Assembly (NCBI GenBank): GCA_030386875.1
Contig: CM059579.1
Location: forward strand, 93,692,383-93,756,382
Length of the DNA: 64,000 bases
DNA from: Morinoia aosen
Lineage: Eukaryota > Arthropoda > Malacostraca > Amphipoda > Talitridae
Direction: 5' to 3'
Shown here: positions 9,993-21,274 of the stretch, piece after piece
How positions within the stretch are numbered: position 1 is the stretch's first letter
Layout of the letters: each line of letters opens with the position of its first letter
Made by a program: the position numbers and the translations under genes
Notes under the pieces: generated by a model
Seen by the model: only the letters and a program-made list of their open reading frames with translations
Told to the model about the DNA's origin: nothing
The model's database searches: none

Positions 9993-10170
9993 AGCCAAGA
10001 TTCAAAAGAAAGCCAATATTAATACTGCCGAACTGTCATTATCATCTGCGTAACGTGGAGGAAATAGTCAATAGACACGGATATGATAAGGATTACTAGC
10101 ACTCGGTAAGTATTGCAGCCCACCCACACCTTCCCGAGGTGGTACTGTATACCCATTTGGAGTTGTAACG

Positions 10171-10233
10171 CAAAATATTAACCAAAGCCTCAGCAACCTC
10201 GGCATCATCATCATCATGACGCTCGGCTAGAAG
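10171..10233 (+). pseudogene. Degenerate kinesin switch II exon copy
   Basis: Encodes QNINQSLSNLG, an expanded Ile run from an (ATC)n slip, then MTLG, a TAG and K before GTGGGG. It is a second, partial copy of the 8538-8677 exon and is followed by the same intron sequence (GGGCTGCTGTATGTTACTAT). Confidence 0.75.
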
Positions 10234-10499
10234 GTGGGGTGTCTCAAGGGCTGCTGTATGTTACTATCCCCTTGCTGATTTAGAACTCAAGTCTTATTTT
10301 TCATCTGTTCTTCCTATTTTGGTTTCTATCTCTTCTTCCTACTAAAACACTGGACTCTGGCGTGGTGACTTCGAAACCAAACTCGGGACTCTTCAACCCT
10401 TGAAAGCAAGAACTTTGCGCACTCAATAATATGTTACTCGTGAGAAAAATTCAATGTTGATCGTTTTATTTTAGGCTGGATGGATTTAGTAGGTTTCTT

Positions 10500-10610
10500 C
10501 GCGACACTCGTTATTGCAGCATAATCACGTGCCGTTCCTGGGCTCGTTGTTACTGCGCTTCCTGCAACCACACCTGGAGAGGGATTTCATAATTTGTTTT
10601 AGGTTTACGA
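10500..10610 (+). pseudogene. Degenerate copy of kinesin HVPYRNS exon
   Basis: GCAGCATAATCACGTGCCGT aligns base by base with the exon start at 9793. The protein has drifted to HVPFLGSLLLRFLQ. The matching copy in the second duplication lies at about 45975-46070. Confidence 0.6.
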
Positions 10611-12806
10611 TCAATCCGTTGGAAGCATTCATACCTATGAACGCTCGGAGGTTTGCCTATAGCCTGTACACACTCAAAATGGGAATCAAAGCAGATTTTA
10701 GACTTGAAATTCCTTTATCCTTTCCTGGGATGTCCCTTCGCAAATCCTTTCGTTGAGGACATCTAAGTTCTACAAGCTGACCTAAAAGTCTACGAAATTT
10801 TACTGGCTTAAATTTGTTCTCAGTTTCTCGTAGTTCTATTAGTCTCATCCCATATCCTGATTTCTTCACCATTCGTGAATAGTATATTCTATTCACAGAT
10901 TTCTCCTTGAGAAAGGGCATTATAACTGCGCATCGCGTTTCGTCTTTGCGGACAGCGTCAGGCTTAGCTAGATATTTATAGGGTGGGTTCGCAGCTAAAT
11001 GGACCGAATGCGCGTGCAGCGACTGCTTCTACCGCAGTGATCAGTATAGCTTCGGTTCTAACGAGAAAGGCTGCTGTACAGTCATTGTAGTAAATCTTGG
11101 CAAATGGTGAGGCGGTTGAAGGAAGGTTGGTGAAATCGGGGCGTACAGTTGTGGTCAAAACTATGTGTGGAGTTTTTAGGGTGCGCACATTTCCAGTATT
11201 TCGGTTTTTGATAAACGGGTTTTCGTTTTGAATGAGAATTGCCGTGTTTGTTAGCCCTTCAACGCCCCGGCGGACTTAGTCCACTTGTGCAAGTGGCCTC
11301 AATATACTGTATTTCTATTTTAATTTGTTGTCTAGCGTGCTCTTTGCAGTTCACTGTCGAGTGGCCGTTCTTTCCTCATTCTAATGTCGCTCACTACCTG
11401 ATGCCAGAGTAAGTCTAATGATGGTGGTTATAATGACGGTGGTATGAGTGGAAAAATGCTGACGTTAAAAGGTTTAGTGGTAAACAAATGAAATAACAGG
11501 AAAAGTTTTGTTTCTATTTCTGTCCTGGCCTGTGCGAACTTTGTTGCAATTGAGTTTTGTGGCAACCCGTCGTTCTTTGCGCCAGGTTAGGAGTTGATTT
11601 GCGTAATGAGCTCTCATTGAATTGGTGCACGAGAACACCTAGGTATTTTGTTTAGCGTATTTGTAAACTTGTTTTTTTTATTGAAAAGTATAATCGAGAT
11701 TTGATGGCTGGTTAGTGGTTCTGGGAAAAAAAGCGGATATCCGTTGTCGTTTATTGCGTAGAAATAAATAATAAAATTAAACATTCATAAAAAGTTACGA
11801 GCTCTTGGAAAGGTCCGTGAAAAGTTGCCTCACCTGTGGAAGCGCTTTATAAATGGAAATAATTGATGCAGAACCAGGATGGAAATCTACACAAACTCTG
11901 TTCTCTGAACGGTCATTGCGAGCAATGACTTAGACTGTAAGAATGGAATACACAGAATGTGGTCACAGAAACGAGCAAAGTGACCAATTCTTGGGCCCCC
12001 CCCCCAAGTTCTCTGCCGTTAAACACGAATCAGGTACCAAACGTATATAATAATCAATTTTCACCCTCAAGCTCCAATACATCCATGCTAACACGATATC
12101 TGTGAACATGGCAGTTACGCAAAATGTAGTCCCATTGTTTGCCAGTTTTGTTCGCTTGATCCTTATTGACGTCAATATGCTGACTACTACCTTATGAGGC
12201 ACGAGGCAATGCTGGCAGCAGCATAATCTTGACGAAAACTCTACAGTGAAGCTTTAAATTTTCATTTGGCTGCTGGGTTTGTTATAAACGAATCAAGGTG
12301 TAGACAATGAAACGTACCAAAGGTAGAATTCAAATTAGGAAGCTGATGATAAAAAAACGAAGAGAAAAAAAACAGGTGAGAAAAGAGGCCTCATTCTGAT
12401 AGGAAGGAAATCACTTCACATGAAAAATACGGTATGCGTTAACTGGCAGTAACAAAGCATTTCGTTACTTCTAAGTCAAAACTTTCAATTACGCATTAAA
12501 CTAATTGAAATCACTTAATTTTACACTAGACCTTTATGGCTAATTGAAGCTAATCTAATTAGCTGGTCCGATTAATTCACGGACAACTAAACGTTTTGTC
12601 TCATTTTAATATTTCGTTTCATCGGGGTGCTTACACCTTCCTTTCCCGGCCTTGCAAGCGATGACACCAGGGGAAATCCAGATTGTGGCCGTGTAACGCC
12701 GCCTGAACTTGGCCTTCACTGAGCATCTTGGTGTTGATCACCTGACTGAGCTGCTGGTAAATGGAGGTGAAGATAAAAACTAGTGTTAAGGCGCGTACTT
12801 ACTTGT

Positions 12807-12933
12807 AGACATGTTGCGCGATGTGTCTATAGACCGTCTACAGACATGTCTATAGACCGTTTACAGACATGTCTATATACCGTCTACAGACATGTCTATA
12901 GACCGTTTACAGACATGTCTATGGACTCCGGTT
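12807..12933. repeat. 23-bp minisatellite
   Basis: Five units, the first and last imperfect, of AGACATGTCTATAGACCG followed by T(C/T)TAC. The unit is partly palindromic (AGACATGTCT). The paralogous array at 50488-50640 has more copies. Confidence 0.9.
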
Positions 12934-12994
12934 TTGCCTCGTCTAGCGTCCACACTACGATTTGAATTTCTCGTCTAATCTTTGACAATGAGTC

Positions 12995-13417
12995 ATGGAG
13001 AACATTGCTTTGTGCGGAGTAAGTTCATGCTTTGCGATAATTGCTAGTGAAAGAACGAGAAAACGTAAACGTTGGTGGAGTCGCGAAGTGTTCGCAGAAG
13101 GACCTAGTTTCGGAATTTCATTATTGAATGAATTAAGACTGGAAGACGCCATGGGTTTTCGAAATTTCGCACGACTAACCCCTTCTGATTTCGAAGATTT
13201 GCTTCTGATGGTTGGTGGACTGATAACGAAAAAGAATACAAACTTTAGATAATCTACCCCAGCTTCACTTCGACTAGCAGTCACACTGCGTTTCTTAGCA
13301 AGTGGAGACTCTTTTACGAACCTCATGTGTACCTTGAGAATATCTAAGCAGGCAATATCGCAAATGGTACCAGAGGTTTGCGAAGTAATTATCTCATCAT
13401 TAAAGCAACATGTAAAG
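12995..13417 (+). pseudogene. PIF/Harbinger transposase exon (HARBI1-like), copy 1
   Basis: The translation from ATG 12995 contains RKRKRWWSREVF, RNFARLTPSDFEDLLLMVG, a TAA stop after KKNTNFR (13250-13252), and then in the same frame PASLRLAVTLRFLASGDSF and ISQMVPEVCEVIISSLKQH. This is the N-terminal region of PIF/Harbinger nucleases up to the helix-turn-helix segment. It ends at AAG/GTATGT, a good splice donor at 13418, consistent with the usual intron. The DDE catalytic region is missing because the LINE insertion and other sequence follow. The stop marks it as non-functional. Confidence 0.8.
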
Positions 13418-13576
13418 GTATGTATAAAACACGAATTTACATTGAACGAATGAATTTATTCAAGTTTTCGAATACGCTCCGCACTCGTGCAAAGGGGGGG
13501 TATATCTTGCAGAAAAAAATGCCCATGGCCCATGATAACTCACGTATCTTATTATTAATAAAACATTAGTCAGGGC

Positions 13577-15311
13577 TTAAGTTGCTCAGTATAAAAATTC
13601 AGACTGCAAAAGCACTTTTGACAACCTCGCAAAAATGGCGAATGGCTTTAACACTTTCTTCTCAAAAGTTGGCGAAGATGTTTTCAATGAAGTACCCAGG
13701 ACAGTTTTAGGCACATCTACAGGGGCAAATCTGAGCGATGTTTCATTCCCAAATAGCAACAAGTGGAGCCCAAAGCCAGTTAGCGTCATAGAGATACGAA
13801 AAATCTTATACTCACTAAAGAATACTAAAGCGACTGGACATGATGGCATAAGCCTCCACCATATAAAAGACAGCTTTCCTGTCACAGCACCCCTTATTCG
13901 CTTGATAATAAATACATCTATAGCCACAAACAAATTTTCCGATCAATGGAAACTGTCCATTATTAAGCCATTACATAAATCTGGTGATATCGACATAGCG
14001 TCAAACTACAGACCAATCAGTCTCCTGCCTGTTATGTCCAAAATATTAGAAAAAGTAATAACAAACCAGCTCTCGTCTTACATAGACGAGTCACATCTAC
14101 TGCATCGCAATCAATATGCTCACAGAAGGAATACCAGTACTCAGGACGCCCTGTTAAACATAACATAAAAAATTTACAATGATATTGACCAAAAAAAATT
14201 AACTCTCTTACTATTGTTTGATCTCTCCAAAGCTTTCGACAGTGTTGAGCATAAGAAACTTCTACAAAAAATTTCAAACCTCAGAATGAACACTCAGTGG
14301 TTTGAAAGCTACCTACTAAACCGCTCTCATGCAGTGTGGTTGAATAACAAAATGTCATCATTCATACCAAATAATTTTGGCGTTCCTCAAGGTTCAATCA
14401 TCGGCCCACTCCTATTTTCAATTTTCAACAATGATTTCCCCACCATGCCGGCAAACACAAAAATCTCAATGTATGCTGATGACGTACAAATTGCCATGAC
14501 AAGCTCAACAGCGGATTTAAAAGAAACCCAAGCCAACGCTGAAAACCTTCTGAGAAATTTGAAATAGTGGTATGACCATAATGGCCTCAAACTTAACTCA
14601 AGTAAAACGCAATGCATTATTTTTGGATCACAGAATGCGACTGAAAAATTACCACCATTCAAGCTAACATTTGGAGACGATACAATTGAACCAGTAGATA
14701 AGGTTAAAAATCTGGGTGTTTGGTTTGACAGAAATATGACTTTCAATTCACACGTCGAAACAATGTGCAACAAAATTAACGGAACCTTAATGTTCTTTCA
14801 TCGCATTAAGAACACACTTGACGAAAAATCTAGATTATTAGTGATTCAGTCTTTAGTTTTATCGCGCCTGGACTACTGTAGTCTTGTGTGGGGAGATTTA
14901 CCTCAATGTCGTCAGGAAGAGTTGCAAAAATGTATAAACTTCGCCGCCAAAGTAGTATGCAAAGGAAATTTCAATAAATACGGTCTTGTCACCCCTCTTT
15001 TAAGAAAACTCGACTGGATCCCAATACCGAACAGATTCATGATCCAAAAAGCTCGACGAGTATTCTCCTTTCTCTACCTCCCCCAAACTAATGCAGAGGT
15101 GGTAAAATTTTTTCCATCTAATATCCCAAACAAAAGACCAAATCGGAGGAACGATGTTTTAGTCAGTTACCGTTCATCTAACGTGGGACAAAAAGCTCTC
15201 TCAGTTTCTGGAGCTTTTTTGTGGAACAAGCTTCCCCAGCATATCAAAAACTCTAAAACTGTAAAAGAATTTAGAGTAAATGTGTCACGTCATTTTTCAT
15301 CTCTGTCATAG
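13577..15311 (+). pseudogene. CR1/Jockey-clade LINE ORF2 (reverse transcriptase), 5'-truncated
   Basis: One frame runs through 13577-15311 with two in-frame stops (TAA 14166-14168 and TAG 14565-14567) and no frameshift. Motifs in order are FNTFFSKVG, SLKNTKATGHDGIS, YRPISLLPVMSKILEKVI, LLLFDLSKAFDSVEHKKLL, FGVPQGSIIGPLLFSIF, the catalytic MYADDVQIA box, LNSSKTQCIIFG, VKNLGVWFD and the C-terminal RLDYCSLVWGDLP. This is a non-LTR reverse transcriptase that copies its RNA at a chromosomal nick. The AP endonuclease half is absent, as expected from 5' truncation. Copy 2 of the segmental duplication has no LINE here, so it inserted only in this copy. Confidence 0.9.
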
Positions 15312-17375
15312 GGCCTGCAGCATTTCGGTGTGAACTTCCCATCTATCAGAAATTTCAATTTTCCTGAAATTTCTGTTAGAAAATTAGAAACTACTTCATT
15401 TTACGTTTGCTAAGCCATTCGTATATTCATCTTACTTATTTCTGTCGACAACAATGAGCACCACAGCCTCAGTTCAATGCAGCAGAACGAACGTTCTTTC
15501 CATAATTAGGGGTATTTCCTCATCTTTATTTTGTTATTTCTTTCTCTTTTCTGTATTAATATTTAACGTCCGTATGACAAATATAACATGAAATACATTT
15601 TGTGTGTACACCAATAAACAGGTTTATAGATGTGAGGGTTGTGGAAAGTTTTTAATGAATTAAATTTTGGCTAACGTTGTCTCGCTATTTCAAAATCATT
15701 CCCGAAGATGTTTTCAATCGATTTTCGGCTGAGCTGGGGGGAGGGGGTAATTCAAGCATTTCATTTAGTCTTTTTATTTATTTTGCGTGTGTTCAGCGCA
15801 CACTAGCACTGAACTTTCAAATCGGAAAAAACTCTAAATTTCTGTAATTAGAATTATCACTTTGGATCATAGCCTAATCTACCTATATGTGCCAAATTTT
15901 GTGAATATTCTCCACTCAGAAGTGATATCCGGCCACAATGTTACTCCATTTTATCCCATGTACACATGTCCGTATAATGCTGAAGAGTTGTGTTGTTTCT
16001 TGACTGTAACCTGAGTTTTCTTAAAAATTTCTATGAAGACATTAAAAACCAGTTCATTTTCATGTTTTTCGAAGTCTTCTTTTCCTTTTAGTTATTTTTT
16101 TTGCTAAAAATTTCTTAGGATGACAGTGAGCTCAACTGTCATTTTCTGTGTAGTAGATGGTAGGTTGTTTTTATCTTTTTATTTTATGTTGGTATTTTTT
16201 TTCTTATATTTCATTTTCAATAAGTACTACATAATAAATATACATGTTTCTATTTCATTTCTTCACGCAAAAACCATCCGGTTCATAAATTTTATTGCAC
16301 TAGCGAAATGATTCAAAAATAGATCTATCTCTTCCCTAGAGGGCGTTTCTGTGAATCGGATTAATGACAAATATAATTAATGAAATACAGTGCAGTGTGA
16401 GCATATGAATCGTGGTAAAATTATATTTCTGTCCGTATGTTGTACAAACTAAAAATTTTTGTGTTGAGTATATGTTTGTTTACCCATTTCTGCCAATATT
16501 TTGTAGATATTTGTCAATCATGAGTGGTAACCGGCTTACACTGTATCTCCATTTTATCCCATGTACCCATGCCCGCATGATGTGGTGAATATCGAGAAGA
16601 TATGAAATATGTTCTTTCCCCTCGGCGGTAACTTGAGTTTTCTTAAAATTTCTCTTAAGAAATTAAAAAACCATTCCATTTATACGTATTTCGAAATCCT
16701 TTTTCTATTCCTTATCTTTCCTCATGTTATTTTTTACGATTCATCAGAGCTTCGGCTGTCATTTTAAATATAGAAAGAGCAAGATTATTTTTCATGTTTA
16801 TTAGCATTTTTCTTATATTCATTCTCAATACGTATATATATGAATATGTGTGTTGGTATGTGGGTGAGTGTGTATGTGTGCGCACGCAAACATAAATGTC
16901 TACGTATCAGTGTACACATGCACTCGTTCGCACATATATATGCGCACTTGTACATATATATGTTTCTATTTCTACTTTTTGCGTAAAAAGCAAAACCTCA
17001 AGACACATTACATTTTACCTAAAGCTCTGCGGTCAGTTAACACTGAACCAAATTCCAGAAATAAACAAATTGATTGCGCTTGCTTAATGATTAATAAATC
17101 GATCTATCACGACCCCGAAGGGCATTTCTGTGAATAGAAGAAATCAAAAGTATAAACAGACAAATGAAATAAAGCGCTCTTGCAAAAATTATCTCTATAT
17201 TTGTATGCCGAATAAGCCATGCATTTCATTTTTGAGTGTAAGTTTGTTTACGCATTTCTAGATGTGCGTGCTGTGTTTCGCGATGTTCTTTATGAATTAC
17301 TTCGTGACTAACCTTTTCTCAATACTTGATTGTCATTTACGATGGTGTTTCAATCTGCTCCGTTATAGTGTTTTT
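15312..17375. repeat. Divergent tandem units downstream of the LINE
   Basis: AT-rich, non-coding. A unit of about 600-790 bases occurs at about 15880-16490 and again at about 16490-17260. Both share ATTTTATCCCATGTAC, GTTTTCTTAAAA plus TTTCT, and a block around GGGC(G/A)TTTCTGTGAAT. A shorter related piece is at 15340-15420. A TG/TA-rich microsatellite-like stretch lies at 16840-16970. These may be LINE 3' UTR-derived. Confidence 0.55.
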
Positions 17376-17377
17376 TG

Positions 17378-17480
17378 TATTTTTCCTACTTCGATGATCT
17401 TATAAATAATTCGAATACTAGTACTAAAGAATTCTTCGAAACTCCCAAGTTCTTAGTTGAAATTATCGAAGTAGGAAAAA
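17378..17480. repeat. Hairpin-forming inverted repeat
   Basis: TTTTTCCTACTTCGAT at 17378 is the reverse complement of ATCGAAGTAGGAAAAA ending at 17480. The arms are about 19 bases with a spacer of about 65 bases. Confidence 0.75.
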
Positions 17481-17569
17481 GAAGAGAAGGGGCGCTATGC
17501 CGGAATCTCTTGGAGTATAAAATATCCAAGAGATGATATTTTTCATTTCTCATTCAACTACCCTTGACA

Positions 17570-17932
17570 GAGATAGACTATTGGCACGCCACGTATGGTT
17601 TGTCTATTAGTACGCCTCGTATATTTTGTTCATTAATATGCCTCGTATGGTCTATCTATTTGTACACCTCTGATAGCTCGTCTATTAGTACACCTCGTAT
17701 AGTTTGCCTACTATTATGCCCCGTATGGCTTATCTATTTGTACACCTCGGATGGTTTGTCAATTAGTACTCCTAGTATAGAACTTTTGTTAGACTATTAG
17801 CACACCACGAATAGTTTGTCTATTAGTACGCCTCGTATATTTTGTCAATTAATATGCCTCGTATGGTCTATCTATTTGTACACCTCGGATGGTTTGTCAA
17901 TTAGTACTCCTCGTATGGAACATTTGTTTTAG
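17570..17932. repeat. Degenerate minisatellite with higher-order unit
   Basis: Units of about 27-31 bases built on TTTGTCTATTAGTACGCC then TCGTAT. A higher-order period of 216 bases is visible because GACTATT(G/A)GCACRCCACG occurs at 17576 and 17792. Confidence 0.8.
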
Positions 17933-18025
17933 GATGTCCTATATTAAGAAACTTTTAAAAGCCAATATGTTGGCATGTATCTCATGTGGCAACTTGGAAG
18001 TAAACATTTTTTCTTTCTTTCTTTA

Positions 18026-18609
18026 AAATAGGTACTCTAACTCGAATGATTTAATGGTAACATACCGGTTGGGTATTAAAAGTACAAAAGATTTTACTGT
18101 CAATAACAGTTAATTTTTCGTAGAAAAGCTACATGTTATGTTGACGTTCAGTGTTTCTTTGTTCTTAATATTCCAGTACAATAGTAGATCTTGAGCAAAA
18201 AAGCAAGCAAGATAGTGAAAGCAGAAATTGAGGCTAATTATACTCTTAGCACGTAGTAATAAAAACAAAAAAGAAGAAAATTCGAATGGATGAATCTAAC
18301 ATCAGTTGTATGATGAACCAAGGTCCTCTACTTTCTCATCCAAATATGCTACTAACAACTTTTCTAACATCGCTTTTCATGAACAAACTCACAAGTTTCG
18401 AGCATTATTGTTCTAATTACATATTGGTACAGGTGTTCGTGCACTACAGGAATTCTTGCAAATCATTGATACCTTCAACCCTTAATTCTGACTGCTGCTG
18501 AAATGAAACAGGTGATGTATTGGGATTTGCAGAATAACTGTCTTGCGAATCGTCTGACAATGGGGAATGTAATGGGTTACATCTTACGAGAAAACAATTT
18601 ATAAATAGC
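18026..18609 (+). repeat. Segmental duplication copy 1, block D
   Basis: Matches 56097-56682 and continues through the hAT left end to about 18845 (56915 in copy 2). The LINE and its flanks split this block from block C. A 71-residue frame at 18286-18501 is kept in copy 2 (56359-56574) with very few changes, but I do not recognise it, and conservation may only reflect recent duplication. Confidence 0.8.
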
Positions 18610-18879
18610 CAGTGGTTGCCGCGATAACTTTTTCTTCATCTTGCGATAACGATAATTTTTCCCCAACCTGCGATAAACAATAAACGATAAAAAATTTCAA
18701 AACCCAACCTGCGGTAAGCGATAAAAGGTAAAACGATTGCGATAATTTTTTTACTTGCGATAACAAAAGCGATAAATGATAAGTACCTTTATTTAGTTGA
18801 AATATGAAAAAATGCATACAAACTATTTTTCCATAGTGAAAATTGGTTGAACTAAACAAAAACTGTCACTGGAACCAGT

Positions 18880-19266
18880 CTATGGCCTACAAGTTCTATT
18901 CCACATGAGTATCTCTCTCTGAGTCAGACTCTCCCTCCTCATGACAGCATCCAGGAGCTGCATGTTTCCCTTGGTAAAGACCAGCTTCTCAAACCTGTCG
19001 CTGGTCATGCTTGCACGCTTGGGCCTGAGGACGTCACCAGCAGTGCTGAACATGCGCTCCACGAAGGACATGCGCTCCAGTGCTGAACATGCGCTCCAGT
19101 GCTGAACATGCGCTCCAGTGCTGAACATGCGCTCCACTTTCCAGTGCTGAACATGCGCTCCAGTGTGAACATGCGCTCCACGGTGAACATGCGCTCCAGT
19201 GATGAACATGCGCTCCAGTGCTGAACATGCACTCCAGTGCTGAACATGCGCTCCAGTGCTGAACAT
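18880..19266 (-). pseudogene. hAT transposase C-terminal (dimerisation) relic with internal minisatellite
   Basis: Read on minus, VERMFSTAGDVLRPKRASMT and DRFEKLVFTKGNMQLLDAV match the hAT C-terminal dimerisation region (typical form: ERxFSxxGxxLxxxRxxL/M). The N-terminal part of this frame is not transposase. It is repeated codons of VERMFST itself, caused by a 19-base tandem array (19042-19290). The remaining catalytic core is deleted. Confidence 0.82.
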
Positions 19267-19290
19267 GCGCTCCAGTGCTGAACATGCGCA
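19042..19290. repeat. 19-bp minisatellite inside hAT transposase codons
   Basis: About 12 units of CTCCAGTGCTGAACATGCG with some shortened units. The unit is the coding DNA for ERMFST of the adjacent transposase end. A (CA)n run follows at 19312-19333. Confidence 0.9.
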
Positions 19291-19553
19291 GCTGTGATTG
19301 GCCAGCTACACACAGACACACACACACACACACTTGGCAGCTCTCATATGAGGTTTTTTTAATTTTTACCAAAGTCGTCTTTGAATTTATCGTTTATCGT
19401 TCCTCATTTTTTGGGACTAGCGGTAAGTGAATGAGCGATTATTTTATAAAACTTTGCGATAAACGATAAACGATAAAAGGTTTGTCCTTAGCGATAATTA
19501 TCATTTATCGTTTATCGCTCATTTTATCGTACGCGGCAACCACTGTAAATAGC

Positions 19554-19883
19554 CACCAAAAAATTCATAAATAATTGTGTAATAAAAAGTCACAACACCA
19601 ATTAACTTGATACATTCACAATATTATGACGAGAGCACCTCCTCGAAATATAGCAGGTCCTCTGTTTCTCGAGTCGTGCGATATCGGTAAAAATTGCCAC
19701 GTATATTTTTTCATGGCCACTGCGTTGAAAAAGTTGCCAATTTTGTGTAAATTGGCAATGAAATGTCAAATCCGGCAGCCCTGTGTGTATCGTCTATCGT
19801 TGCAAATGTCATTCCAATCGGGAGACCATAGACCTGAGACTTTTGGTCTCGCAACTGACACGCAGATGACGGTTGGTCTTTAT
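19554..19883. other. Non-coding spacer
   Basis: Sequence between the hAT element and the next TIR element. No gene or clear repeat seen. Confidence 0.5.
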
Positions 19884-20405
19884 TAAAGGCCCCCTCACAC
19901 GTCCAAATATGTTGGCAGACAATCGGACCTGAATTTGGTTTGTCGGTCTCAAGGCTCCTCACACGATGCAAACAACACACTGCAAACTTGACAAAGACTG
20001 GCGCACGCTTCAGTATACCAGTAGCAGCTAGGTGGAGACTGGAGAGTACGCATAAGAATAGAGACTCCAGACGGCGAGTTCGTACAATTGATAGGATTCG
20101 CTATAGTTGCAATGAATAAAAAATTAAAGAGATGTAAAAGCTCGCTCAAAATGGGCTAAAGAATAGTTCCTAAAAAGTAGTGAACATACAAATAAGAAAT
20201 TGCTTATTGAAGTGCATAAGGAGGGAGAGAGGCAGAGTACAATCGTGCACCACACACGAAGGCAGGCGTGACACCGTGGAGGTAGTATATGTATATGGAG
20301 GGAGCATAGCCGTCTGTGAAGAGAACCAGTTTTTGTGATTTCTCCTCTGTCTGTGGTAACCAATAGCCGTCTCGCGAGAGTGACGTCAGCACGGAAGCCA
20401 CTTAC

Positions 20406-20975
20406 CATGGAGCTAGGATATATGGAGGGAGCATAACCGTCTGTGAAGAGAACCAGTTTTTGAGATTTCTCCTATGTTTGTGGTAACCAATAGCCGTCTC
20501 GCAAGTGTGACGTCAGCACGGAAGCCAGTTACCTCCTGACTACGCTGGGATGTGCACACGCTCGCTGAATGCTCTTCCAGCTGTTGAGTTAATCGTCAAT
20601 CATTAATTTCGGATTCTAAGACTCCAAAAGATAATAAATTGTGTTTCCTCACTTGAGGACACTTAATAAAATCAAAATTACTAGCAAAGATACATTTAAA
20701 GTTGAAAACTATATAGATTACAGGCCCTTGAATATAACAAATTAGAGAGCGACTTGCACGCGCACCTCATCCTTCGATTTGTGGAGCGGTACTAATCTTG
20801 CTTTGGAAAATGGGAGAACGAATCGTAGAGGAGGCGAGGAGGAGCCAACTTCAGCCAAGCGTCTGTGGTTGGCTCACGTGTGGGGCCTTGCCAATGTCCC
20901 AGTCTCCCAACTTTTGCAGCTAATTTGAACCCGATTGGAATCGGCTATGCTCCCTCCAGTATATCCTAGCTCCAT
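20406..20975. mobile_element. 9-bp-TSD MITE nested in its own family
   Basis: 570 bases, ends CATGGAGCTAGGATATATGG and its inverse, flanked by GCCACTTAC (20397-20405) and GCCAGTTAC (20976-20984), one mismatch. The same family recurs at 48134-48696. Confidence 0.88.
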
Positions 20976-21274
20976 GCCAGTTACCTACCAACTACGCTAG
21001 AGTGCGCACACGCTCGCTGAATGCTCTTCCAGCTGTTTAGTTAATCGCGTCATCGTTAATGATTAATTTGGGATTCTAAGACTCCGAAAGACAATAAACT
21101 GTTTCCTAACTTGAGGACACTTAATAATATCAAAATTACTAGCAAAGATACATTAAGAGTTGAAAACTCTAACGATTACAGGCCCTTGATTATAACAAAT
21201 TAGAGCGACTTGCACGCACACCTCACCCTTTGACTTGTGGTGAGGTACTAATCTTGCTTTGGAAAATGAGGTGG

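Larger units (their letters stand above)
10180..13576 (+). repeat. Segmental duplication copy 1, blocks A-C
   Basis: Direct duplicate of 45295-46448 (block A), 48090-50649 (block B, matching 10976-12940) and 55451-56096 (block C, matching 12941-13576). Most of 10976-12780 is non-coding and contains no gene I can support. The copies are roughly 90% identical by eye. Copy 2 carries three large insertions that copy 1 lacks. Confidence 0.9.
18610..19545 (-). mobile_element. hAT element, 936 bp, with 8-bp TSD
   Basis: Terminal inverted repeats CAGTGGTTGCCGCG and CGCGGCAACCACTG are flanked by perfect 8-base target duplications TAAATAGC (18602-18609 and 19546-19553), the hAT size. Subterminal regions are dense in GATAAACGATAAA-type motifs on both sides. 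Transposase C-terminal codons lie inside on the minus strand. Copy 2 of the duplication retains only the left end (56683-56915), and a right-end fragment occurs at about 45640-45715. Confidence 0.92.

Noticed and set aside
16868..17137. Frames over the TG/TA-rich stretch
   Set aside because: Microsatellite-derived.
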